Assembly: GCF_003672135.1 (NCBI RefSeq)
Contig: NC_039514.1
Location: 5,070,432-5,134,431, forward strand
Reading direction: 5' to 3'
DNA from: Ooceraea biroi
Lineage: Eukaryota; Arthropoda; Insecta; Hymenoptera; Formicidae
Length of the DNA: 64,000 nt
Shown: piece after piece, positions 10,375 through 22,042 of the stretch
How positions within the stretch are numbered: the first letter of the stretch is position 1
Layout of the letters: every line of letters starts with the position of its first letter
Made by a program: the position numbers and the translations under genes
Notes under the pieces: model-generated
The model's input: the letters and a program-made list of their open reading frames with translations, nothing else
What the model was told of the DNA's origin: nothing
Databases searched by the model: none

Positions 10375-11732
10375 ATGTCTGTCGGTATTATCGATATGGC
10401 TAGCTATGTAGAATATAGGTGCTCTGCTTGCAAGAAGGAGATAAAGAACACTGCTGTTCAGTGCAAAAAGTGTATAAAACTCTTTTACCATCCTGGATGT
10501 GTAAACAAGCATCGAGTATATAATAAACACCAGGAGTTATTGAAGTGCGAGGGTCCTTTTGAGGAGATAAACATCGAGAGTGACAAAGAGGATATGAGAA
10601 GAGCGGTAACCGGAGGAAATAGTGAAGAGAGGAAGGGATTCGTAGAATTCACAGGAGTTGCAGGAGTGGGGGCAAGTGTATCGGGAAGTTCAAAGAAACC
10701 TCTATCTATTGATATAAAAATCGACTGGCTTATGGAAACAGTAAAAGAGATGAAGGACGAAGTAGCAGGTAAAAAAGAACTTAGAGTAATGATCAGGGAA
10801 ATAATCAGTAGTGAACTTGAAATTGTAAAGCAAGAACTCAAACAAGAAATTTATGAGCTAAGGAAGAAGATACAAGGAGGAATCACAGAAGTAACAGAGA
10901 ATACACACAGGAGTTACTCGGATGTAGTGTTGGAGAGAAAGAAAGAAAGTGTGATAATTGTCCAATCGAAGAAGCAGCAAGAAAGCGAAGTTACCAGGAA
11001 GTTGGTGAAAGAAAGAATAGATGTAAAGAATATGGCAGTAGGAATAACACAACTGAGAAAAGGTAATAAAGGCTCTGTTATCCTTGGATGCGACAATGAA
11101 GGTGAAATGATGAAACTGAAAGCCTCAGTGCAAGACAAATTGGGTGAAGATTACAATATAATGGAGCCAAAAGGAGTTAAGCCAAAGATAAAAATTGTAA
11201 ATGTTGGTGAAGAAGAGATGGCACTTGAAGAGGAAAGTTTGATGAATGTAATTAGGAAGCAAAATAAAATTGACGGCAATAGAGAAGGATGTCATATGCG
11301 GATGATTAAGAAGATAGTGAAGGAAAAAAGAGATGATGTGAAGTACAGGAAAGGAGGGGAAATTGGCTCTTTGATATTGGAAGTAGATGAAGAAACCCAT
11401 GAAGTAATGCTGAAAAGAGAAAAAATAAATATAGGATGGAGGAAGTGCAGTGTATTCAATTATTTTAGTGTTGTAAGATGCTTTAAATGTTGGGGTTTTT
11501 ATCATTTTGCCAAGAACTGTTCACGTGAAGACACATGCCACAAGTGTGCAGAGAAACATAAACAAGCGACTGTAAGACGACAAAGAAGAGGTGCGTGAAT
11601 TGCATGCATAAGATAGAGGCGTACAACATGAGGATAAGTGATGAGCATGATGCATTGAGCGTGGAGTGTTCAACTTTCCTGAGAGCATTAGAGGTGGAGA
11701 GAAGGAAGATAGGTGAAGGAAACACTAAATAG
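10375..11732 (+). pseudogene. LINE ORF1 with PHD-like finger and CCHC knuckles
   Basis: ATG at 10375 is the first in-frame ATG (10396 is an alternative). Domains in order: a PHD-like zinc finger (CSACKKE..CKKC..FYHPGC), an acidic and Ser/Gly linker, a long charged coiled-coil (about residues 120-200), an RNA-binding-like middle, then zinc knuckles (CFKCWGFYHFAKNC, CHKCAEKH). The frame as written stops at 11596-11598. A one-base shift near 11566 restores a third knuckle (CVNCMHK..DALSVEC) and carries the frame to TAG at 11730-11732, just before ORF2. ORF1 likely packages the element RNA. Confidence 0.8.
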
Positions 11733-14584
11733 CAAATACGGTCAGAAAGAGGATCGATTTTGTATACGAATGCTCAGAGTTTGATAGCACACAAGCAGAA
11801 AATTCAACAACAGGTTATGAAGAAGATGAACCCAGCAGTATTGGTACTGTCTGAAACCAGATTGATAGCGGACATAGAAGATAACGAAGTGAATATACCA
11901 GGATATAGTGTAGTTCGATGTGATGCAGAAAATAGATATACGGGAGGAGTTATGATGCATGTGAGAAGAGATATTAACTATGAGGTAGTTTTAAAAAAGA
12001 AAATAATAGCAAACTGCTGGTGTGTAGCGTTAAAAATGCGAAATACTTTACTTAAAGGAACTATAATGGTAATATATCACTCACCGAGTTCATCGGACGG
12101 TGAGTTCATAAGATTTTTAGAAGATATAACAGAAGCATTTGTAATTAAAGGAGAATGCATAGTAGTAGGCGATTTTAATGTTGATATGAAGACTGATTCA
12201 TTTTATGCAAGAAAACTACGAACAACAATGTTAAGCTTAGGCATGAAACAATATGTGGATAAGCCAACAAGGATTACTAAGGACAATCAAACAATTATAG
12301 ACTTAATGTTTAGCAATTATGAGAGAAAGGTCAAAGTATTTGATAGACCTAAAATAACGGACCATGCGTGGTTGCAAGTTGAGTTAGGATCGATAAAATC
12401 GGAAAATAAATACAGAGTAGTTAGAGGTAGAGATTATAGTAAATTTAATATAAATGAATTTTTTGGATTGTTAGAAATGAGATTAGGGAAAGGACAAGAT
12501 TTAAATGTAAGCGCTAGAGCAGAACGATTAATTAGTGATGTAGTTGATACTTTAAATGTAGTAGCTCCTAAGAAAATATATAAGATTCCAAATGTATGGT
12601 ATGGAAAAAGGTGGTATACGGATGAAATTAGAATAGCAGCTGAGGCAAGGGATGATGCATATTGTAAAGCACTATATACGAATGCAGAAGAAGATTGGAT
12701 GAAGTACAAGAATAAGAGAAATGCAATAGTTAAGCTCATAAAGGTTAAAAAGAAAGAATATAATGAAGTTATGATAGATCAAAACAAAAATGATTCCGCG
12801 GCAATGTGGAAAGCTATAAAAGAAGTAATTAGAGGCGAGCCAATGAAACGAAATGTTTTAGAAAATGTAGAATTTAAGATATTGGATAACGGTAATGAGT
12901 GTAATATTGCGGATAAGTTTAATTCCTTTTATGTACAAAGTATTGATATTATAGTGAAATCTATTGTGGGAGGAAAGAGAAAAGCAGGTAAAAGAATTAA
13001 TTATAATATTGAAATGAAAAATACTATTGAAAATTTTGAGTTGATTGATACAGAACATCTGAAGAAAATAGTTATGAGTTTACCTAATAAGAAAGGGACT
13101 AAGGAAGGAATATCAAGTGATCTATTGAAATCTATATTTTACGTAATAAAAGTAGAATTTTTAGGTGTAATTAATGATTCCTTGAGAACAGGTCAATGTC
13201 CAAATGGTTGGAAAACGTCAACTATTATACCGATACCAAAAGTAGGGAAACCGAAAACAGTTAGTGAGTTTAGGCCAATCAATACCCTTCCGATATACGA
13301 AAAAGTATTAGAGCTTGTAGTTAAGGAGCAGATTGAGCTATATCTAGAAGATAATAATATTATCACGAAGCATCAATCAGGTTTTAGAAAGAAGCATTCA
13401 TGTGAAACTGCGATACAGATAATTATGGATGAATGGAAATTTATAATCAGTGAGGGAGAAATGGTAGGTGTAGTATTTATGGATCTGTGAAGCGAGTATT
13501 TGAAACGGTAAATAGAGAAAAATTAATCAAAAAATTATATCAATATGGAATTAGAGGAAATGTATTGGGATGGTTACAATCGTATTTAAGTAATAGATTG
13601 CAAAACGTGCGTTGTGGTGATGTAGTATCTGGTTTAATTGAAAATAGACATGGAGTTCCACAAGGTTCTGTATTGGGACCTATGTTGTTCATTATATACA
13701 TAAATGATATAATTAAATGTTGTCCTGAAATATGTAGTATTAAAATGTTTGCAGATGATACTATATTATATGTTACCGGCGTAAGTTGCGCAGAAATTGA
13801 ACAAAAAATGAATGTGATGTTTAATATGGTGGAAGAATGGATGAGTGTGAATGGGTTGAAGCTAAATGCGAGTAAGACAAAGGTTATGATGGTGAGAAGT
13901 GTAAGAAAAGAATTAAAGGCGAATATTGAGGTAAAATGCATGGATAGAACACAAATCGAACAAGTAGAGCAAATAAAGTATCTCGGTGTAATGATCGATA
14001 GTAAATTAAGATTAGAAGAACATTGTAATTATATGTTGAAAAAAATAGGTAAAAAAATAAGTTTTTTGAATAGGTTAGGTAATAGTGTCTCTATATATGC
14101 CAGAAATATTGTGTACAAATCGATCATTGCACCTCACTTCGAATATTGTGCGACCTTATTAATTGGTATGGAAGAAACGCAGCTGAGTAGACTGCAAGTA
14201 GCACAGAATCGGGCTATGCGGGTCATTTTGCAGTGTAGACGAGATACTAAAGTGGAATATATGATGCAGGCCTTACAATTCATGTCTGTGAGGCAATGGC
14301 TGCGTTACAATACATGTGTATTTATTTACAAGATTGTGAAAGGCCTGTTGCTTGATTATTTAAAAGACAAGATAAAAATAGTGGGTGAGATAAGTGGAAG
14401 ACAAACGCGGCAAGCCGAAAATATTGCGGTTCAATTTCGGCGAACAAGTAATGCACAGAAAGGTATGTTTTATAATGGAATAAAATTATATAACAATTTA
14501 CTGATGGAGATAAGGCGTAGTGAGAGAGTGCAACATTTTAAGCGAAAGCTGAAAGAACATATATTAGGTGTAAGTTATTATTAA
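11733..14584 (+). pseudogene. LINE ORF2: endonuclease-RT, one frameshift
   Basis: The APE-like endonuclease begins at about 11757 (TNAQSL, LSETRL, GDFNVD, KITDHAWL). The RT has FRPINTLP, SGFRKKHSC, motif A FMDL then KRVFETVN, GVPQGSVLGP and motif C FADDTILYV. The only visible lesion is a one-base shift at 13487-13490, inside motif A. The rest of the roughly 940 codons is open to the TAA at 14582-14584. There is no clear ATG before the endonuclease, so translation may reinitiate after ORF1 at 11732. A nearly active copy. Confidence 0.88.
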
Positions 14585-14640
14585 GTTCATTAATGTAATT
14601 AGCCTGTATACTGAAATAGCTGCAAAAGCTAAATAAATTC

Positions 14641-14720
14641 AATTAATCTAATCTAATCTAATCTAATCTAATCTAATCTCTCTCTCTCCCCTCTCTCCTC
14701 TCTCTCTCTCTCTCGCAGAA
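14641..14720. repeat. (TAATC)n LINE tail followed by CT tract
   Basis: About seven TAATC units form the LINE tail, followed by CT/CCCT simple sequence up to 14720. Confidence 0.85.
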
Positions 14721-14866
14721 AAAATATATGCATTTTTAGCATTTTGGGACCAACTATACTTTTGAATTTTTGGAGCATTTATTATTTGCCATTTCGTACC
14801 TTTAGCACGTACTATGTCCATCAATTGTATTTTTATCTTGATGAAAAATTTCACTGAGAACTATAT
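14721..14866 (-). pseudogene. USP-like protease His-box remnant
   Basis: On the minus strand this aligns with the 3' end of the USP-like gene at 44875-45035: an IFHQDKNTIDGH segment, then VRAKGTKWQIINAPK and the tail SQNAKNAYIF. About 11 bp between two CAT trinucleotides is missing right at the His box (TATACAAAC is present in the other copy), which shifts the frame. It is cut by the LINE tail on one side and by a TACAGGGTGTT element end on the other. A broken fragment of the same TE gene family. Confidence 0.6.
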
Positions 14867-14867
14867 A

Positions 14868-15708
14868 CAGGGTGTTCCATACCCTGGCGAAAATAATATG
14901 TTTATTGAAAGTTTTTAAAAAGTTAGCTTAAGTGTTGAGTAATGTTTCATTTGAACTTTAAAACATGTATTGAAATGTATATGAGATATAAATTTAAACA
15001 TGGAATTGTTTATGAGATGTTCACGACTATGTTTGGTAAGAGTTCGGAAAGTGTTGAAGTGATTTTTTCGGAATGTTGGAAATGTTCAGGGGATGTTTTA
15101 AGCAGCAGTTTACAGTTACGTTCATTATATGTTTTCTTATTGTTGTTGAAATGTTGGTAAAGTGTTTGAACTGTTTGGCAAGAGTTTAAAAATTTATTCT
15201 TAAACAATTCAATAAATAAACGGTAAAATCCATTTATTATTTAAAATATCTATTTGCTAAAACAACCTATCAAATTGTCTGCAGTATTATTAACTAGAGA
15301 AGTAAAAACTGGATCATGTTTCAGAGATGTGTGCTTATAAGTACTTGTTACGTTACAAAAGTTTATAGCATGTTGAAACCAACATTAATTATGGCTCAAG
15401 ATGTTTGGAAATTGTTTATAGTATTTCTTAAATGATTTAGAAATGAAAATTATTAATTGAATAATATAATTGAATTATTCTGTCATAATATTTGAGACGT
15501 GTTTCACTATTGCGTTATTGATGCTATATTAAGAGCTCTCCATGTTATAGAGATGTTTATTATTTGTTTATGAACAGACCGTTTACGAAATGTTGTGAGA
15601 TTATTTTGATGCACGCTGAAATTAGTGTTACGTGACTGTTTTCAAAGAATTTCTTATAAAGTGTTTAAGTGACGTTTAACAATACAGTCTCAAACGTTTC
15701 CATTATGA
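14868..15708. other. Unassigned AT-rich DNA starting at a CAGGGTGT end
   Basis: It begins with TA then CAGGGTGTTCC, the terminus style of the DD41D-type elements elsewhere in the window. No matching inverted end and no transposase is visible. Small frames here are not convincing. Confidence 0.4.
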
Positions 15709-16590
15709 ACTTCGCACAAAAATTAAGGGAACACCTAAATTTTTCTTAAAAACGAAGCCCACTTTGAATTAGCGTAACTTCCGTCCAAATGATCGCAGAA
15801 AAATGAAAAAAAAGCAAATTAAAGATCAGAATGTCTACTTTTACGTCCTGTAGGTTGAAATGTCGAACGTATCCATTTTTTTATGTTATGTTACTCGGAA
15901 AAAAAATTACAAAATTTTCGAATTTCTTTTCCGTGTTTCCGCAATAATCTTGACGAGGAGAAATGTTTCTCGAAATTCCTCACATCGGAACTGGAAAGTA
16001 CAACTCTTCCCCTTTAATTTGCTTTTTTAAACATCTGGACACGATTTTTTTAACTGAGTTATTGAAGTTTAAAGAAAAAAACCCATTTTCAACTTTGACA
16101 GCTTATATCTCACGAACCAATCAACCTTCTGCAAGTAAAAAAAGCAAATTAAAGGGTAAAGATCCAACTTTAACATGAAATTATCAGATTTAATGAATAG
16201 TTACTTTTACGAGAATTTATTCCCGTTTTGCGAAGCCATAAAAATACCAAGAAATGACATGTTTAGACAAAGGAATGTGGAACACATGGATCACGTCGCC
16301 CAGGTGGCCCGACTTAAGATTTTAAAGTCGAAACCTTACTAACTAAAAACCTACTTGGACTTTTCAATTTTATCAATTTTTAATCGAGATATTGCATGCT
16401 AAACATTGTTTATGCTTCGGACATCACGTTTACCGCAATCGCAGTATTTCCACAAAGTGCAAAAAACATAAGAAATAAGATTTTTATTTAAAATATCGAT
16501 ATCTCAGCTTACAATATTATCTTTTTTCTCTTTTTTTAATTTTAATTTTTTTATTTCTTTTAATTTTTATCTTTTTAAAAATTTTTATCA

Positions 16591-17097
16591 TTAATATTGC
16601 GTGTTCCCGCCACGACTTCGAATAACAGCGTTTAAGCGTTGACGCATATTGATGCAGCGTTGGATTTCTCGCTGCGGAATTTCTATCCATATCTCACGCA
16701 ATGCAGCGCCAAGCTCTTCAAGATTTGCTGGCGGTACTGAGCGCAGTCTCAATGTACGACCAACAATGTCCCAAACGTGCTTTATTGGGTTAAGATCAGG
16801 GCTGTTAGGAGGGTGGTTCAGTAAGGTTATGTCATTCTCCAGGAAAAACTGTCGGCTCGTGTTAGCAGTATGAGGACGAGCGTTATCTTGCATGAAGACA
16901 AATTGCCTACCGAAACGGTGTCTTAAGGGCAGCACGTGCGGTCTCAATACCTCATCCACATAACGTTGGGCAGTCATTCCTGGAGGTGGTACAATGACCA
17001 AGTCGGATCGTTGGTTATACGAAATTGCAGCCCAAACCATTACTGAACCACCTGCATAGGCTCTTACTGATCGTACGCAGTTTGAGTTGAACCGTTT
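16591..17097 (-). pseudogene. Tc1 transposase C-terminal half, inverted copy
   Basis: Matches the plus-strand C-terminal half: SVMVWAAISYN, MQDNARPHTA, NSPDLNPIKHVWD, and the end RGGNTQY. It lacks the HTH half entirely; upstream (17098-17160) is unrelated centre sequence that extends the open frame to 17148. It carries the same Glu-to-Lys change at the third catalytic position as the plus copy. Confidence 0.9.
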
Positions 17098-17350
17098 CCT
17101 TAGAACGGTAGAGTGGGGGTAGAGTGAAGCTTCGCGCGTTACCTCCACTCTACCTCCTCCAACTCGGCGAGCCGTGAGCCGCGTTTGGCAGTTCTACATA
17201 CTAGAGATGCCACATTCTGAGGTCGGTCGCGTGACTCACGTTTAACTTAGAAGCAAAATCGCTAGTTGCACCAGTAGATGTATCAAACATAAAAGACGTT
17301 TAAAAGTAAAAAGATTGTGGTGACAATCACTTTTTAGAACCCGTCACATC

Positions 17351-18373
17351 ATGCCTCGACGTTACTTGTCAGAGCCCGAAGTAATAAGAGTCGTTATTCT
17401 TCTACAAGAAGGGCACTCTCAAAGACATGTTGCTAATCAGTTAGGGGTATCCGTATCGGTAATTAACCGCGCCTGGTCTCGTTACCCAGAAACAAATGAA
17501 CTTGGCAGACAAGCAGGCCAAGGTCGCCGGCGGATTATCACTGCCCGAGTTGACAGACGAATCGTCAGAAACGCGTTCCAACGAATGATAACCGCGAGAC
17601 AGCTGAGGGATGAATTACAAGTAACGACAGGACAAAGAATAGCAGTACAAACGATTAGAAACCGGCTATACAATGCCGGTATGCGTGCTCGAAGGCCTGC
17701 TCGAGTGCCGTTTCTAAATCGTAATCACCGATATGCGCGTTTGAATTACGCACGTACATACGTTACTTGGCGCTTCAGACAATGAACACGAGTATGGTTC
17801 TCTGACGAATCTCGATTTTGTTTGTACAATAATGATGGTAGGGAACGTGTCTGGCGTCGCAGAAGGGAACGGTTCAACTCAAACTGCGTACGATCAGTAA
17901 GAGCCTATGCAGGTGGTTCAGTAATGGTTTGGGCTGCAATTTCGTATAACCAACGATCCGACTTGGTCATTGTACCACCTCCAGGAATGACTGCCCAACG
18001 TTATGTGGATGAGGTATTGAGACCGCACGTGCTGCCCTTAAGACACCGTTTCGGTAGGCAATTTGTCTTCATGCAAGATAACGCTCGTCCTCATACTGCT
18101 AACACGAGCCGACAGTTTTTCCTGGAGAATGACATAACCTTACTGAACCACCCTCCTAACAGCCCTGATCTTAACCCAATAAAGCACGTTTGGGACATTG
18201 TTGGTCGTACATTGAGACTGCGCTCAGTACCGCCAGCAAATCTTGAAGAGCTTGGCGCTGCATTGCGTGAGATATGGATAGAAATTCCGCAGCGAGAAAT
18301 CCAACGCTGCATCAATATGCGTCAACGCTTAAACGCTGTTATTCGAAGTCGTGGCGGGAACACGCAATATTAA
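17351..18373 (+). pseudogene. Tc1 transposase (DD34E family), stop and dead triad
   Basis: A 341-codon frame from ATG 17351. The N-terminal HTH pair (about residues 1-115) has the Tc1-type LGVSVSVINR recognition helix. The catalytic core has FSDESRF (Asp), MQDNARPHTA (Asp) and SPDLNPIKHVWD. The catalytic Glu expected after NPI, with the correct 34-residue spacing, is Lys. An in-frame TGA at 17783-17785 interrupts the gene just before the first Asp motif; no frameshift is needed. It is inactive for two independent reasons. Confidence 0.92.
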
Positions 18374-19295
18374 TGATAAAAATTTTTAAAAAGATAAAAA
18401 TTAAAAGAAATAAAAAAATTAAAATTAAAAAAAGAGAAAAAAGATAATATTGTAAGCTGAGATATCGATATTTTAAATAAAAATCTTATTTCTTATGTTT
18501 TTTGCACTTTGTGGAAATACTGCGATTGCGGTAAACGTGATGTCCGAAGCATAAACAATGTTTAGCATGCAATATCTCGATTAAAAATTGATAAAATTGA
18601 AAAGTCCAAGTAGGTTTTTATTTAGTAAGGTTTCGACTTTAAAATCTTAAGTCGGGCCACCTGGGCGACGTGATCCATGTGTTCCACATTCCTTTGTCTA
18701 AACATGTCATTTCTTGGTATTTTTATGGCTTCGCAAAACGGGAATAAATTCTCGTAAAAGTAACTATTCATTAAATCTGATAATTTCATGTTAAAGTTGG
18801 ATCTTTACCCTTTAATTTGCTTTTTTTACTTGCAGAAGGTTGATTGGTTCGTGAGATATAAGCTGTCAAAGTTGAAAATGGGTTTTTTTCTTTAAACTTC
18901 AATAACTCAGTTAAAAAAATCGTGTCCAGATGTTTAAAAAAGCAAATTAAAGGGGAAGAGTTGTACTTTCCAGTTCCGATGTGAGGAATTTCGAGAAACA
19001 TTTCTCCTCGTCAAGATTATTGCGGAAACACGGAAAAGAAATTCGAAAATTTTGTAATTTTTTTTCCGAGTAACATAACATAAAAAAATGGATACGTTCG
19101 ACATTTCAACCTACAGGACGTAAAAGTAGACATTCTGATCTTTAATTTGCTTTTTTTTCATTTTTCTGCGATCATTTGGACGGAAGTTACGCTAATTCAA
19201 AGTGGGCTTCGTTTTTAAGAAAAATTTAGGTGTTCCCTTAATTTTTGTGCGAAGTGTATTTCTAGTGTCTTACGGCCAATTGTTCTATTGATTTT

Positions 19296-21232
19296 ATGTT
19301 GCGACTGGTTTCACGTTATTCCCATCAAGAATTGACTGACATGATATTTATTTATGGCGAGTGTAATAAAAATCAAAGACGAAGCTGCTGCCTTATATGC
19401 AGTACGATTTCCTGCCAGACGACACCCTCAACATTTTTTCATACACTAGCAACCCGTTTTCAACAAACTGGAAATATGCATAACACTACCAGACCAAGAC
19501 AAGTGCGGCACAGGAATCAAGAAGAAATTGCTCAAGTTCAAAATGCAATTAATAATAACTGCCATACCAGCACGAGAGAGATTGGAAACGACTTACATAT
19601 AAATTATGTAAAGGTGCATCGTATTATTAAGAAAGATCTACAGTTGCATCCTTTTAAACGTCACACTACTCTGTAACGTATCACGAGTGAGCGGACAGCT
19701 CGCGAGTGTCCAAGGGTCAGCGAACCGTGGCGACAGGGAGGTAGCTTATTGATAAGTCCGGAGGTGTGGATATAACAGAATACTATCCTTTATTGCATAC
19801 ACTTACTTACGTCTACGCGGTCTTAACGCTACGGGGTCGGAGGTTGTCGCGGAGTCGCGGAAGGCGGAGGTGCGGAATCGGCGTATATTCGGATACAACG
19901 CGGAGTCGCGGAATGCGGAGGTGCGGAATCGGCGTATAATGCGGAGTCGCGGCTAGGCGGTCGGGTTGCTGCTCAACATGCAGGCTTAGGCGGGGTGCTG
20001 CTCAACATGCAGGCTTAGGCGGAGTGCTGCTCAACATGCAGACTTAGCGGGGGGGGGGGAGGGCGGGCTGCTCAACCTGCAGACTTAGGCGGAGGCGCTG
20101 CTCAACATGCAGGCTCGGACGGAATGCTGCTCAACACGCAGGCTTAGGAATGCTGTTCAGCGTGCAGACTTAGGCGGAGTGGCTGCTCAACGTGCAGGCT
20201 TAGGCGGATCGGCTGCTCAACGTGCAGGCTTAGGAAGGCCAGAGTTGGAGAGCTCTGGCCGAGGAATGGTCCCTACGGTCTCGCGAGCCGCACTTATATA
20301 CCCCCAGACGCTAGGTCCGGGGGGCAGAGACGCTTGGTGGAACCGCAGCGGCTCGACGGCGCTTTGGTATGCGGTGCCAGCAGCGTCGCGCGCGGGGGCC
20401 TTACGCGGTGCCAGTGGCGTAGCGAGCAGCTGCGTCACATCTCAATTGCTATTACCTACTGATTTTCCCCGTCGGCTGGAATTTTGTGATTTGCTAACTG
20501 ATAAGGTAAAATGGTTTTTTAATTTGAATAAATTTTAATATTAAAATCTTGCTTGCGTCACTGTATAGAGTTATTTTTCAGGTTCACCTGGATAATCCAG
20601 GTGACGATATATTTTTAAAAAAATATTTTGTGGATTGATGAGTGTGTTTTTGGAAGTGATGGATATGTGAACCGTCATAATGAACACCATTACGCTCGAG
20701 AAAACCCTCACTGTGTTAAAGAAATTCACGTGCAAGGTCGGTGGACCTTAAACGTATGGTCGGAATTCTCGGAAATCAAATTATCGGCCCAGAATTCATT
20801 GAGGGTCATGTGAATGCCGAATATTATGCTAACTTCCTTCGTAATCGATTAGGAGAATTATTAGAGGACGTTTCATTGGCTATTTTAAGAGATATGTATT
20901 TTCAACAAGATGGCCATCCTGCTCACACTTCCTTGTTGGCAAGAAGAGTATTAAATCAAAAATTTCCAGACCGTTGGATAGGTCTTCGTGGTCCCCAGGA
21001 GTAGCCACCTCGTTCTCCGGATTTCAATCCTCTGGATTTTTTTCTTTGGGGTTACCTAAGAAATAAAGTCTACGAAACGTTACCGGTAAATAGAAATGAT
21101 TTAAGAGAACGTATTCGAATAGCTTGTGCGGAAATAACACCAGAAATGTTACGCGACATGCGTATAAATTTAATGCGAAGAATAGCATTATGTTTTGAAC
21201 AAAATGGAAGTGTATTTGAACATCTGCTGTGA
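19296..21232 (+). pseudogene. DD41D transposase A, broken
   Basis: An IS630/Tc1/mariner-superfamily transposase of DD41D type. The N-terminal part (19296-19676) has the motif ELTDMIFIYGE and a second HTH (STREIGNDLHINYVKVHRI). A 767-bp insertion splits the gene at 19666-20432. The frame resumes (FCDLLTDK), followed by a probable 76-bp intron (20506-20581, GTAAAA..TTTTCAG). Then come WIDECVFGSDG (first Asp), a frameshift near 20760, FQQDGHPAHT (second Asp), TAG at 21002-21004, and RSPDFNPLDFFLWGY (third Asp, 41 residues from the second). The end at 21230-21232 reads VFEHLL. A frameshift near 19370 is also likely. Confidence 0.82.
19666..20432. mobile_element. GC-rich minisatellite-bearing insertion
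   Basis: Flanked by 7-bp direct repeats CGTCACA (19659-19665 and 20433-20439). The rearranged right arm of the host element (25326-25575) shows the uninterrupted site. Inside are repeats of GCGGAGTCGCGGAA type (19850-19945) and about nine units of roughly 30 bp with GCTGCTCAACATGCAGG (19965-20235). The frame 20107-20538 across it is not gene-like. The element class is unknown; there is no terminal inverted repeat or poly(A). Confidence 0.6.
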
Positions 21233-22042
21233 GATTTATTATGTCAATTGTTATGTTCATTATGTTAATTATGTTAGTACGTTAATATGTTATGTTAATT
21301 ATGTTATTACGTTAATTGAATTTTATGTGTTGCAGTTATAATCAACAATTTGAAATGTTAAAATGTATTTTATAATCTATTCAATTATATATCTATTCAT
21401 TTTATATATACAGGGTGTTTCACACAAGGGTAAAAACCTTTCGCCCACAGATAGATAACGTCAGATCGAATTAAAATGTCCTAAACCATTTTGCGATCTG
21501 CGCGATAGTTAACGAGTTATTAAGTATTAAAAATCGCGGTATTAGTCCGGCCTACCGGCGAGTCAGTGCGCGCGAGCCAGAGCGGGGCGGGGTAGGCGGG
21601 AATAATAGGATGAGCCGCTCGCGCGAGTCGCGGCGCGACGCGATAGCGGGTATCGGATTACAGCAGCAAGCGAGACAACGCGTGGAAAATAATTGTTACA
21701 TATTTCTTTTTGTGATGTACACGCAAGTTTTATTTATTAATATTAATAATGTTAATTAATATGGTTATTAATTAATATTATTAATATTATTAATATTAAT
21801 AAATAAAACTTGTGTGTACATCACAAAAAGAAATACGTAACAACACTTTCTCGGCAACTCGCGCGCGTGAATGAGATAAGAAATTATTGTATGATTACTA
21901 ATTATTTACCATATTGATTAATATTATTCACCATAGTATTATTTAATATTTTCGTGCTATCTTTTCCACACCACTTTGCAGTAGATAGCATGGTGCGTTT
22001 TTTTAAGTGGTTTCCCCAATAGGCCTAATCCACTCTAACTAA

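Larger units (their letters stand above)
10151..14681 (+). mobile_element. PHD-finger LINE, nearly intact
   Basis: A plus-strand non-LTR retrotransposon with a roughly 200-bp 5' UTR, ORF1, ORF2, a short 3' UTR and a (TAATC)n tail at about 14641-14681. A pentamer-repeat tail instead of poly(A), and RT motifs of the GVPQGSVLGP and FADDT type, suggest a CR1/L2-like or I-like clade; I cannot decide which by eye. It is head to head with the minus LINE. Confidence 0.88.
15709..19255. mobile_element. Tc1-type element with inverted 3'-half duplication
   Basis: Arms 15709-17097 and 17867-19255 (1389 bp each) are near-identical reverse complements around a 769-bp unique centre. Outer ends read ACTTCGCACAAAAATT. 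The right arm plus the centre contains a complete Tc1 transposase frame on plus. The left arm is an inverted copy of only the 3' half (catalytic core) and 3' flank. The right end is followed by TA; the left flank has decayed. Roughly 880 bp of non-coding sequence lies between each gene end and the terminus. Confidence 0.88.

Noticed and set aside
10485..11725. Several minus-strand hydrophobic frames (118, 126, 80 aa)
   Set aside because: Antisense shadows of LINE ORF1.
15709..19255. Palindromes as pure assembly or read artefacts
   Set aside because: Arms carry private substitutions, three elements have TA duplications, and two have insertions in only one arm; still worth a raw-read check.
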